Part shown: one piece after another, positions 24,112-32,450 of the stretch
How positions within the stretch are numbered: position 1 is the first letter of the stretch
How the letters are laid out: the number at the start of each line of letters is the position of its first letter
Origin: Oscillospiraceae bacterium
GTDB lineage: Bacteria > Bacillota > Clostridia > Oscillospirales > Acutalibacteraceae
Direction of reading: 5' to 3'
Length of the DNA: 49,764 nucleotides
Assembly: GCA_015066405.1 (NCBI GenBank)
Contig: SVOM01000009.1
Coordinates: 1-49,764, forward strand
Made by a program: the position numbers and the translations under genes
The notes under the pieces: generated by a model
What the model was told of the DNA's origin: nothing
Seen by the model: only the letters and a program-made list of their open reading frames with translations
Database searches by the model: none

Positions 24112-25071
24112 TTATTTGGCCTCTACTGTGATACCTTTTTCGGCAAAGTATTTAGCCGCACCCTTATGGAAAGGAACGGTCATACCGTCAGTAGCATTTT
24201 CGAGTGATAATTCAGCACCCTTAGCATGTGCCTTTGTGATAGCTTCTTTGTTATCGAAAATAGCTTTTGTGATGTTGTAAACATCCTCTTCGCTCGCATT
24301 TGCGCTTACGATAAGGGTTGCTTTGATGGTAACGGTTGTTACATCAGCTGTTTGGCCCTCATAAGTGCCTGCGGGGATTTTGTATGTTGCATAGAAGGGA
24401 GAAGCTTCCATAACCTTCTTTGCGATATCGCCGTCAATCGGAACTAAGTATGCCTTTGATGTTGTGCAAAGCTCTTGGATAGCGGGTGTGGGAGCACCTG
24501 CTACGATAAACGCCGCATCTATTTTGCCATCCTTTAAAGCATCGGCCGAATCAGCAAATGACTGATACTGGGGCACAATGTCCTTTTCGGTTAATCCTGC
24601 AGCGGTAAGAACGTCAACAGCGTTGAAATAAACGCCCGAGCCTGCAGCACCGATAGAAACCTTTTTTCCGCGAAGGTCAGCAACGCTCTTAATGTTGGGG
24701 TCCATAGTTACAAGCTGAACTGCCTCTGCATAAAGACCGCCGATAACACGGAAAGAATCGATTTTGCCCTCTTTTTCAAATGTGCGAAGACCGTTCCAGC
24801 CGTAATCCATAACATCAGACTGAACAGTACCTAACTGGTAGTTGCCTGCATCAATACCGAGGATGTTAGCCTTTGAACCATCGGTAGAAACAACGTTTAC
24901 TGTGATGCCGGTTGAGGTTTTAACCTGTGTGCCGAGGATACCGCCGTAACCGTAGTATGTACCTGCAGTACCGCCTGTACCCATTGTCATAGTCGTGCTA
25001 CCTGCGCCACCGCAAGCTACGAGTGTGAATGCAAGCACCAAAGCAAGCACTAAAGCAATAATTCTTTTCAT
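24112..25071 (-). CDS. TAXI family TRAP transporter solute-binding lipoprotein
   Basis: This 319-residue extracytoplasmic receptor has a lipobox LVAC (Cys20) followed by the TAXI domain: MTMGTGGTAGTYYGYGGILG, NILGIDAGNYQLGTVQSDV, DLRGKKVSIGAAGSGVYFNA and DGKIDAAFIVAGAPTPAI. It delivers the ligand, often an organic acid or glutamate-like compound in the family, to the fused permease. The exact ligand cannot be read. AAGGAG precedes the ATG, with the promoter at 25104-25132. Confidence 0.94.
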   Translation of the reverse strand: MKRIIALVLALVLAFTLVACGGAGSTTMTMGTGGTAGTYYGYGGILGTQVKTSTGITVNVVSTDGSKANILGIDAGNYQLGTVQSDVMDYGWNGLRTFEKEGKIDSFRVIGGLYAEAVQLVTMDPNIKSVADLRGKKVSIGAAGSGVYFNAVDVLTAAGLTEKDIVPQYQSFADSADALKDGKIDAAFIVAGAPTPAIQELCTTSKAYLVPIDGDIAKKVMEASPFYATYKIPAGTYEGQTADVTTVTIKATLIVSANASEEDVYNITKAIFDNKEAITKAHAKGAELSLENATDGMTVPFHKGAAKYFAEKGITVEAK

Positions 25072-25103
25072 AATTTTACTCCTTAAAAATAATATGCACG
25101 AAC

Positions 25104-25132
25104 ATTATACCATTTTTTGTGCACTTTTGCAA
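25104..25132 (-). promoter_or_regulatory. Promoter of the TAXI/TRAP operon
   Basis: Minus-strand TTGCAA (25127-25132), a 17-nt spacer and TATAAT (25104-25109). Confidence 0.82.
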
Positions 25133-25139
25133 GATTTTT

Positions 25140-28085
25140 TTATATTGCACGTATAGATTCCACAGGTTTTTTGCGAGCGGCATTCCAAACGGGCAAGAAT
25201 GTAGCAATTATTGCGGTTAACGCCGCAATGCCAACAAGCACCAAAAACGACATAACACCGAACACAAACAGCGATGCACCTATAACGCCTGTAAGCGATG
25301 AGTTGAGCAAATTACATCCGATAACACTTCCGATAGAGGCCAGCACAACGCAAATAATAGCGATAAATGCCGACTCCGAGAAGAATATCTTAAATACATC
25401 GGCGCTTCTGGCACCCACTGCACGCAAAATGCCGATTTCCCTCTTCTTCTGACTGATGGAAACCGATATAAAGTTAGAGAATAATAATGCGGCAAAAAGA
25501 GCCAACACAAGTCCTACATAAAGGAATATTTTTGAGGAGTCCTCAACCAAGTCATCAACCATTTGCAGTTGGTATATAAAGTTGCTTGCAAGATATGTTT
25601 TCGAGCCGTCCTCGTTATAGGCTTCGCTTTTATAAACCTCCCAAAAGCCCTGTATGCTTTCGGGTGTTTTGTCCAAGGGCAGATATGCCGCACCAAAAAT
25701 GGCATCCGCGGGGGCTACGTATGTTGTAAAATGCTCCTCATAATACTGAAGCGTTTGCTTTTGCTCATTCCACATTGCACTGGCTGTGCTATCTGCCAAT
25801 GCAACTTTATACTCGCCGCCTCTGTTTCCTGCCGCTGCATCATAGAAGCCTGCTACCTTTAACTCTTTTATCTCGCCCACAACCGAGTTTGTATCGCGGT
25901 CAAAGGCTTTAAGACCAAGCGTTATGTTAATTTTGTCATCACGAAGCATTTTGAGAAGCTTATTGATTTTTTGCGTTTTTTGTGCGGCCGTGTAGGGCAC
26001 CAGCTCGCCCTTGCCGTCATCGGTATGCTTCCACTCGCCGCCCTCCATAATGGCGTATGCAAGGCTTATGGCTTCGTTGTATTTGTTATATTGATAATCC
26101 GAGGTGGTCGTTTCAAACTTTTCGTTATATTTATTGGCAACATACTCGCAGAAAAGTCCCACAGGTAAAAGTGTTTCATTTTCGGCTATATCGGTTTTGT
26201 TTGCCGAAATAAAATATTTTGGCGCCGTGGGAGATACTTCCTTTATTTCCATATAGCTTACGTTGCTGTATTCGGGGAATTCATATTTGCCGTCCTTGTT
26301 TTTATAGGTGGCAACCGCCGTTTTATAGCTATAATCAAACGGAGAATAGCCCTGATTTTCTTTTGCTATAAGCTCAATTCTGTCGCGGCTTACAAAGGTT
26401 ACAAAATGCAGGCCGTCAGACAGTTCTTGCTGAAGGTCGAAAACCAAGCTTTCGTTGGTAGTTTCGCCCGTTTTTAAGCTCTCGTATTTTTCGGAAATGA
26501 CGCCGCTATCAAAAATACCCACAACCTTATAGTTTACACCCGAGATGTTTATCTTTTTACCGATAATTTCATCGGGCGAGGAAATATCAATGGTGTTGCC
26601 CTCGGCATCGTATGCGCCGCTGTTAACTATAACATCTGCCGAATAAGAAGAAATGCATATTTCATTTTTGTTTTTAGGGTAAGCGCCGTTTATTTTTTCG
26701 CGCAAAGGATGACCCTCTTTAAGATAGGCCATTGACTGAATTTCGTTCATCCAATATTTTGATGGGGTTGAACGTACACCAAAATTTGTATACACGTTTA
26801 TACTACCAAACACAGATGGTCCGTAGGTTTGTTTGAGTGCCTCAATCTCGGCCTCGGTAAAGGGTGTGTCAACGCCCTGCGTATATGTATTTTCAGCCTC
26901 TCCATCTGAATACCATGTAGTTTCAACGCTATATAGCTTTTGTAGGCGCAGTGTGCCGATGGCCGTATCTGTGAGCGACTGCTTGAAGGTTGCCTCACTA
27001 TCATAAAAGCTCATCGTTGATAAAAGTCCAAACATTATAAACGCAACGGTGCATAAAATAACCGTAAAGAACAAACGCACGGGTTTGTTTTTAAGCGAAG
27101 ACAAACCGATTTTTATCGCGTGTTTTAGCGGTAATTTTGAGCGAATGAAACGGCTTTGCTCCTTTGTGTAGCTCTTTTTCTCGGGCTCGGTAGTGTCCTT
27201 AAACACTTCCCTGCCGTTTTCACTTATGCGGCTGGTCTTTTTAAAGCTTTCTATCTCCTTCTCGCCACCCGCGATTATAACATCGCCCTGCGTTTTCTTT
27301 AAAAACGCCTTGATTTGCTCGAAATCTTTATCGTTTAATTTATCGGCATCATTTACACAAAGCACCGAGCCGATGGCGCGCACGTTTTCCGAAACTGCAG
27401 TGCTCGCTTCCTCGGTTTTGCTTACATCCGACAGCACCTTGCCGTCCTTCATTTCAATAATGCGGTCGCCGTATTGCTCGGCAAAGTCGCGGTCGTGCGA
27501 TACAACTATTACAAGCTTATCGCGAGATAGCTTTTTAAGTGTTTCAAGCACCTGTCGACCCGTATTTGAATCAAGTGCGCCTGTCGGCTCATCCGCCATA
27601 ATGATTTCGGGATTTTTAACAAGCGCGCGGGCTATGGCAATGCGCTGCTTTTGTCCACCCGATAATGTGTTGGGCTTTCTTTTGCCGAATCCCGTTAAAT
27701 CCACCTGCTCAAGCAGCTCGGCAATTACCTTTTTATCCTTTGGCTTGCCCTGAAGCTCGAGTGCTAAAGCAATGTTGTCCTCAACCGAAAATTCGTTAAG
27801 GATGTTATATTCTTGGAAAATAAATCCGACAAAGGTGTTGCGGTAGCTGTCAAAATCGCTTTGCGAAAAGTCTTTACTGCTGCGGCCCTTAACCACTATT
27901 TCGCCCGATGTTGGCGAATCAAGTCCGCCGCAAACGTTAAGCAGTGTCGATTTACCGCTACCCGATTTACCGAGCAAAAAAACCATTCCCTTTTCGGCAA
28001 AGGATATTGTTACGCCGTCAAGCGCTTTAACCGTTGTGCCGTTTTTCGGATTATAAATCTTTGATACATTTATTGCCTGTAGCAT
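25140..28085 (-). CDS. Fused ABC ATPase-permease of the MacB/FtsX type
   Basis: This 981-residue protein has an N-terminal ATPase (Walker A LLGKSGSGKST, signature LSGGQKQR, Walker B IIMADEPTGALD, H-loop VVVSHD; residues 1-225). A cytoplasmic linker leads to a first membrane helix (about 340-362), a large extracytoplasmic domain (about 365-840) and three C-terminal FtsX helices (about 845-975) with QKKREIGILRAVGARSADVFKIF. This class works as a mechanotransducer or exporter, often for peptides, rather than as an importer. The ATG at 28085 has AAAAGGGG upstream. It is divergent from the TIR-MORN gene and monocistronic. Confidence 0.9.
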   Translation of the reverse strand: MLQAINVSKIYNPKNGTTVKALDGVTISFAEKGMVFLLGKSGSGKSTLLNVCGGLDSPTSGEIVVKGRSSKDFSQSDFDSYRNTFVGFIFQEYNILNEFSVEDNIALALELQGKPKDKKVIAELLEQVDLTGFGKRKPNTLSGGQKQRIAIARALVKNPEIIMADEPTGALDSNTGRQVLETLKKLSRDKLVIVVSHDRDFAEQYGDRIIEMKDGKVLSDVSKTEEASTAVSENVRAIGSVLCVNDADKLNDKDFEQIKAFLKKTQGDVIIAGGEKEIESFKKTSRISENGREVFKDTTEPEKKSYTKEQSRFIRSKLPLKHAIKIGLSSLKNKPVRLFFTVILCTVAFIMFGLLSTMSFYDSEATFKQSLTDTAIGTLRLQKLYSVETTWYSDGEAENTYTQGVDTPFTEAEIEALKQTYGPSVFGSINVYTNFGVRSTPSKYWMNEIQSMAYLKEGHPLREKINGAYPKNKNEICISSYSADVIVNSGAYDAEGNTIDISSPDEIIGKKINISGVNYKVVGIFDSGVISEKYESLKTGETTNESLVFDLQQELSDGLHFVTFVSRDRIELIAKENQGYSPFDYSYKTAVATYKNKDGKYEFPEYSNVSYMEIKEVSPTAPKYFISANKTDIAENETLLPVGLFCEYVANKYNEKFETTTSDYQYNKYNEAISLAYAIMEGGEWKHTDDGKGELVPYTAAQKTQKINKLLKMLRDDKINITLGLKAFDRDTNSVVGEIKELKVAGFYDAAAGNRGGEYKVALADSTASAMWNEQKQTLQYYEEHFTTYVAPADAIFGAAYLPLDKTPESIQGFWEVYKSEAYNEDGSKTYLASNFIYQLQMVDDLVEDSSKIFLYVGLVLALFAALLFSNFISVSISQKKREIGILRAVGARSADVFKIFFSESAFIAIICVVLASIGSVIGCNLLNSSLTGVIGASLFVFGVMSFLVLVGIAALTAIIATFLPVWNAARKKPVESIRAI

Positions 28086-28119
28086 ATTTAAAACCCCTTT
28101 TTTGAAAGTTCTTAAGTGT

Positions 28120-28148
28120 ATTTTAGCATACTTTTCTATTTCAATCAA
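28120..28148 (-). promoter_or_regulatory. Promoter of the fused ABC gene
   Basis: Minus-strand TTGATT (28143-28148), a 17-nt spacer and TAAAAT (28120-28125). Confidence 0.6.
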
Positions 28149-28162
28149 TACTGTTTTATCGC

Positions 28163-28191
28163 TTGACATAAGTATCTATTTATCTTATAAT
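28163..28191 (+). promoter_or_regulatory. Consensus promoter of the TIR-MORN gene
   Basis: TTGACA (28163-28168), a 17-nt spacer and TATAAT (28186-28191), a perfect consensus. Transcription should start near 28198, which rules out the in-frame GTG at 28196 and supports the ATG at 28226. Confidence 0.88.
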
Positions 28192-28225
28192 TTATGTGTA
28201 TAATATTATTTTTGCGGGGGTTATT

Positions 28226-31200
28226 ATGAGTACGATAAATCCTTATAAAGGCTCGGACAAATTTATATTCATAAGTTATGCTCACAAGGATGCGGATATG
28301 GTTTTCCCTATTCTCTCACGCCTTCAAGCCGACGGTTACCGCTTTTGGTTTGATAGCGGTATCGACCCCGGTACCGAGTGGGATGAATTTATTGCCAAAA
28401 CCATCAATAACAGCGATTATTTTATCGCATTTATTTCTAAAAACTATTTGGCATCGGACAACTGCAAGGATGAACTCAATTTTGCGCGCGACCTTGATAA
28501 AAAACGCCTTTTGGTATATCTTGAAGAGGTTAAATTACCGCTTGGTATGGCAATGCGTATGAACCGAATTCAGTCGGTTTTCAAATATACATATAAAGTT
28601 GAAAACGAGTTCTATCAGGTGCTCTATTCTTCTGACGGTATCAGCGGCTTTAAGGGTAGTGTTACCACAACATATACAAACACAGTTAAAAAGCCCGAGG
28701 TTAAAAAGGCTCCGACAGCGGCGGTTAAGCCTCCCGTTGCCACCAAAAAGGCGCCCAAACTGGTTGTGCCTACCTCACGCATTGGCTTTGTTACTAAAAA
28801 CTTCTCAAATGGCGATAAATATGAAGGTCAGATAAGAGACGGCAAACTCCACGGCTACGGTGAATACACTTGGGCAGGTGGCGACTGGTATCACGGCGGA
28901 TTTGTTGATGACAAACGCTCGGGCGTTGGTATCTATCACTGGGCAAACGGCAACCAGTATGAAGGCGAGCTTTTAGAGGCAAAATTTCACGGCTTAGGCT
29001 TCTTCCGTTGGGCTGATGGCGGCACCTATGAGGGCGATTTTGTAGAGGGCTCTCGTACAGGCTTCGGTGTGCATAAGTGGGCAAACGGAGATAGTTATCA
29101 GGGAGAATTTCTAAACAGCAACTGCCACGGAAAAGGTTTTTATACTTGGGCCGATGGCGGTACATATAACGGCGATTTCTTAAACAACAAGCGTACAGGT
29201 AACGGCTTCCGTACCTGGCCTAATGGCGACACATACGAAGGTGGCTTTTTAGAAGGCCGCTGCCACGGCTACGGCGTTTATTTATGGGCTGATGGCAGTA
29301 AATACGAAGGCGATTTTGTTGACAACAAGCGTACAGGTAAAGGTAAACACACTTGGTCTGACGGCGGCACCTATGAGGGCGACTTTGTAGACGGCTCCCG
29401 TACAGGCAAAGGTAAACACTGCTGGGCTAACGGCGACACCTATGAGGGCGATTATGAAAAAGGCGAGCCCAACGGCTACGGCATTTACACCTGGTCTAAC
29501 GGCGACCGTTATGAAGGCGACTGGGCTAACAACAAACGCACAGGTAAGGGTAAGCTTTTCTGGAAATCGGGCAACACCTATGAGGGTGATTTTGTAGAGG
29601 GCAAGCGCACAGGTTACGGCACCTTTAAAACAACATCGGGCGAAACATATATCGGCGGATTTGAGGATGACAATTTACATGGACCTGTAACTGTTTATCT
29701 TGCCGATGGTACAAGCGAGGACCGTGTATACGAAAAGGGTGTAATTACATCGAGCAGTGCTGCGACCACTACTACAACCAACACAACTAATACGGCGGCA
29801 GCTACTACAACCACAACAACCGTACCTACGGCTACTCCCGGTGGTCCTAAATTCAGCACAGTGCCTTTCAGTTATGCAAAGGCACCACGTTTGCAAAGAC
29901 CTAATGACCGTAGCGGCTTTTTAAGACGCTCTTACAATAACGGCGACTCTTACGAGGGTGAAATGCTTGGAAACGAGCTTCACGGTTTTGGAAAATACTG
30001 TTGGGCTGACGGCTCCTCATACGAAGGAAATTACACAAACGGCAAGCGTAACGGCGTAGGTATATATACTTGGCCTAACGGCAACACCTACGAAGGCGAT
30101 TTTGTTAATAACTCAAGAACGGGCGCCGGTATCTTCACTTGGAAGGACGGCACCGTCTACGAAGGCAGTTGGGTTGATGGCGACCGCCACGGCAACGGCG
30201 TTATCCGTTGGAACGATGGCTCCTATTACGAAGGCGGCTGGGTAAAAGACAAGCGTGAGGGTAAAGGTCTTTACGTTTGGGAAGACGGCGGTAAATACGA
30301 AGGCGATTTTGCTGATAGCAAGCGTACAGGTTACGGCGTGCATCTTTACGCAAACGGAAATTATTATGAAGGCCAGTGGAACGATAGCGCCCGCGAAGGC
30401 AAAGGTAAATTTGTTTGGGCGGACGGCACCGTTTATGAAGGCGACTGGGTTGATAACAACCGTGTGGGCAACGGCGTTATTTGTTGGAACGATGGCTCCT
30501 ACTATGATGGCGGTTGGGTAAACGACAAGCGCACGGGCTACGGCAAATATGTATGGAAAAGCGGCACTGTTTTTGAAGGTAACTGGCTCGATAACAACCG
30601 TGTAGGTAAAGGTATTATCCGTTGGGCTGACGGCTCTTACTATGATGGCGATTGGGACAACGATAAGCGCACAGGCTTTGGTAAATATTTCTGGGCCGAT
30701 GGCACTGTTTACGAGGGCAACTGGCTTGATAACAACCGTGTAGGCAAAGGTATCATCCGTTGGAAAGACAACGCTTATTACGATGGCGAATGGGCGGAAG
30801 ATAAACGTACAGGTAAAGGTAAATACGTTTGGAGCGATGGCACCATTTATGAGGGCGACTGGTTGTCCGGCGACCGCGTGGGCAAGGGTATCATCCGTTG
30901 GGATGACGGCTCGTACTACGATGGCGATTGGGCTAATGACAAACGCACAGGAAAAGGTAAGTATGTTTGGGCAAACGGCAACCAGTATGAAGGCGACTTT
31001 ATAGAAGGCATCCGCACAGGAAAGGGTAAATTTGTTTGGAAAAACGGCAACTCCTACGAGGGCGATTTTGTAGAGGGCTCAACTACCGGTAAGGGCGTTT
31101 ACATTTGGGCAAACGGCGATTCTTACGAAGGCGAATTTGCCGATGACTGTTGCTCGGGTAACGGCACCTTTAAATCGGCAAACGGCGATGTTTACATCGG

Positions 31201-31306
31201 CGCATGGCTTTATGGCGAGCGCAATGGCCCCGGCACACTCTACCGTGCTGACGGCACAGTAGAAGACCAGGTTTACGAAAACGGCAAGCTGGTTTCATCA
31301 AACTAA
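28226..31306 (+). CDS. TIR domain protein with 32 MORN repeats
   Basis: This 1026-residue protein has no signal peptide or membrane segment. The TIR_2-type domain (about residues 12-125) has KFIFISYAHKDAD, the BB-loop region FWFDSGIDPGTEW and YLASDNCKDELNFA. Glu83 in that last segment is in the position of the catalytic Glu of NAD-cleaving TIR enzymes. After a Lys/Pro-rich linker come 13 MORN repeats of 23 residues (about 195-493), a Thr-rich linker (about 506-571) and 19 more (572-1008). Both blocks begin with a related lead (SRIGF.../DRSGF...) and end DGT.ED.VYE.G, so the whole linker-plus-MORN module was duplicated. GGGGG precedes the ATG. It has its own promoter and terminator. MORN repeats in other proteins bind lipids or partners. 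A TIR-based NADase or signalling role is inference. Confidence 0.92.
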   Translation: MSTINPYKGSDKFIFISYAHKDADMVFPILSRLQADGYRFWFDSGIDPGTEWDEFIAKTINNSDYFIAFISKNYLASDNCKDELNFARDLDKKRLLVYLEEVKLPLGMAMRMNRIQSVFKYTYKVENEFYQVLYSSDGISGFKGSVTTTYTNTVKKPEVKKAPTAAVKPPVATKKAPKLVVPTSRIGFVTKNFSNGDKYEGQIRDGKLHGYGEYTWAGGDWYHGGFVDDKRSGVGIYHWANGNQYEGELLEAKFHGLGFFRWADGGTYEGDFVEGSRTGFGVHKWANGDSYQGEFLNSNCHGKGFYTWADGGTYNGDFLNNKRTGNGFRTWPNGDTYEGGFLEGRCHGYGVYLWADGSKYEGDFVDNKRTGKGKHTWSDGGTYEGDFVDGSRTGKGKHCWANGDTYEGDYEKGEPNGYGIYTWSNGDRYEGDWANNKRTGKGKLFWKSGNTYEGDFVEGKRTGYGTFKTTSGETYIGGFEDDNLHGPVTVYLADGTSEDRVYEKGVITSSSAATTTTTNTTNTAAATTTTTTVPTATPGGPKFSTVPFSYAKAPRLQRPNDRSGFLRRSYNNGDSYEGEMLGNELHGFGKYCWADGSSYEGNYTNGKRNGVGIYTWPNGNTYEGDFVNNSRTGAGIFTWKDGTVYEGSWVDGDRHGNGVIRWNDGSYYEGGWVKDKREGKGLYVWEDGGKYEGDFADSKRTGYGVHLYANGNYYEGQWNDSAREGKGKFVWADGTVYEGDWVDNNRVGNGVICWNDGSYYDGGWVNDKRTGYGKYVWKSGTVFEGNWLDNNRVGKGIIRWADGSYYDGDWDNDKRTGFGKYFWADGTVYEGNWLDNNRVGKGIIRWKDNAYYDGEWAEDKRTGKGKYVWSDGTIYEGDWLSGDRVGKGIIRWDDGSYYDGDWANDKRTGKGKYVWANGNQYEGDFIEGIRTGKGKFVWKNGNSYEGDFVEGSTTGKGVYIWANGDSYEGEFADDCCSGNGTFKSANGDVYIGAWLYGERNGPGTLYRADGTVEDQVYENGKLVSSN
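28808..29744 (+). repeat. MORN block 1: 13 units of 69 bp
   Basis: Each unit encodes a version of NG.TYEGDF..G.RTGKG.. .WA. The last unit diverges into TYIGGFEDDNLHGP and a DGTSEDRVYEKG cap. Units differ widely at the DNA level, so this is an old array. Confidence 0.88.
29939..31295 (+). repeat. MORN block 2: 19 units of 69 bp, with a 138-bp super-repeat
   Basis: Units 8-15 (30422-30973) alternate DGTVYEG.WLDNNRVGKG with DGSYYDG.W.NDKRTGKG. This gives four tandem 138-bp (46-residue) double units, with a related older pair at 30146-30283. The cap DGTVEDQVYENG mirrors that of block 1. Confidence 0.88.
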
Positions 31307-31310
31307 CATA

Positions 31311-31342
31311 AAGGGAACTTACAATAAGTAGGTTCCCTTTTT
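31311..31342 (+). terminator. Terminator of the TIR-MORN gene
   Basis: The stem AAGGGAACTTAC/GTAGGTTCCCTT with loop AATAA is followed by TTTTTG, a few nt after the stop codon. Confidence 0.88.
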
Positions 31343-31362
31343 TGTGTAAATGTTTCCTTTTG

Positions 31363-31391
31363 TTGTTTTTTGTGGTGGATTTTGTTATAAT
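31363..31391 (+). promoter_or_regulatory. Promoter of the CAP lipoprotein gene
   Basis: TTGTTT (31363-31368), a 17-nt spacer and TATAAT (31386-31391) lie 40 nt before the ATG. Confidence 0.65.
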
Positions 31392-31430
31392 GCTTGTAGT
31401 AAATATCGAAAAATTCAAAGGAGCATATAA

Positions 31431-32348
31431 ATGAAAAGTTTATTGAGGCGGTTTGTTTGCGTGGCCGTGGTGCTATCGGTTGTTTTACTTTGCGGTTGCC
31501 AAGGCAAACCTGCTGGTTCTACCGATTCTAATATATCAAGCGGTTCCCAAAGCTCTGAAACAAACACCTCATCCGGCACCACTAATACCGAATCGGATGT
31601 ATCAAGCACCGTTTCAAGCCAAGATAATTCGAGCACCCAGGGCAGCTCATCAGGTTCTGAATCCTCTTCGCAAGCGCAAAGCTCATCTAATTGTTCCTCG
31701 GGCGATGAGCAGGTACATAAACATACTTACACAACAAAAACTGTTCCCGCCACCTGTTTAGCAGGCGGTTACACGCTTAAAGCCTGCAACTGCGGGCATA
31801 GTGAAAAAACCAATAAAACAGCAGCCCTTGGGCATAGCTTCGGCGCGTGGAAAACCGTAACCGCGGCGACAACCACATCCACAGGCTCCGAGCAACGCAC
31901 TTGCTCAAGATGCCAAAAGAGCGAGAGCCGAACCACCGCAAAGCTGCCGATGTCGGTAAATGAACAGCAACAAGAAATTTTACGCCTTGTAAATATTGAG
32001 CGGCAAAAGCAAGGGCTCGCACCCCTACAGTATTATGCGGCCGGTCAAGCCGCGGCAAATGTGAGAGCCACCGAAATCGCCGAGTCCTTTTCACACACAA
32101 GGCCAAACGGCACCGACTGCTTCACGGCGTTTGATGAACTTGATTTGCACTACTGGGCGGCGGGCGAAAACATCGCATACGGCCAACCCGACTGTGCATC
32201 GGTTATGACGGCTTGGATGAATTCCGATGGACACCGCGCCAACATTTTAAACAATAACTTTACGCATCTTGTTGTGGGTGTTTATGAAATACAAATGAGC
32301 GGTTATACCAGAATACACTGGGTGCAATTATTTATTTCTCCTATGTAA
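31431..32348 (+). CDS. CAP/SCP domain surface lipoprotein
   Basis: This 305-residue protein has a signal peptide with lipobox LCGC (Cys23), a Ser/Thr-rich low-complexity spacer (about residues 25-88), a Cys-His segment and a C-terminal CAP domain (about 182-305). The Cys-His segment (VPATCLAGGYTLKACNCGH, QRTCSRCQKSES) is of a kind common in Firmicute surface proteins. CAP signature residues are in SFSHTRPNGTDC, WAAGENIAYG and NSDGHRANILN. CAP proteins bind lipids or other ligands, and the target is unknown. AAAGGAG precedes the ATG. Confidence 0.9.
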   Translation: MKSLLRRFVCVAVVLSVVLLCGCQGKPAGSTDSNISSGSQSSETNTSSGTTNTESDVSSTVSSQDNSSTQGSSSGSESSSQAQSSSNCSSGDEQVHKHTYTTKTVPATCLAGGYTLKACNCGHSEKTNKTAALGHSFGAWKTVTAATTTSTGSEQRTCSRCQKSESRTTAKLPMSVNEQQQEILRLVNIERQKQGLAPLQYYAAGQAAANVRATEIAESFSHTRPNGTDCFTAFDELDLHYWAAGENIAYGQPDCASVMTAWMNSDGHRANILNNNFTHLVVGVYEIQMSGYTRIHWVQLFISPM

Positions 32349-32363
32349 AACGGTAATTACAGA

Positions 32364-32399
32364 AAACGGCATAAGTGGAAAAACCACTTATGCCGTTTA
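32364..32399. terminator. Hairpin after the CAP gene
   Basis: A 15-bp stem (AAACGGCATAAGTGG/CCACTTATGCCGTTT) lies between the convergent CAP and PASTA genes. The T-tracts are short on both sides. It probably terminates both. Confidence 0.75.
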
Positions 32400-32450
32400 A
32401 ATTTAATTATTTAATTTTCGTAAAGTCGAGCGCAAAACCGCGCGAAATGT

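Noticed and set aside
28808-31295. Regular 69-bp direct repeats as a possible CRISPR array
   Set aside because: The repeats are in frame, without spacers, and translate into MORN units inside one long protein.
25140-31306. Fused ABC protein and TIR-MORN protein as one two-gene system
   Set aside because: They are divergent with separate promoters and terminators. Nothing in the sequence links them except position.
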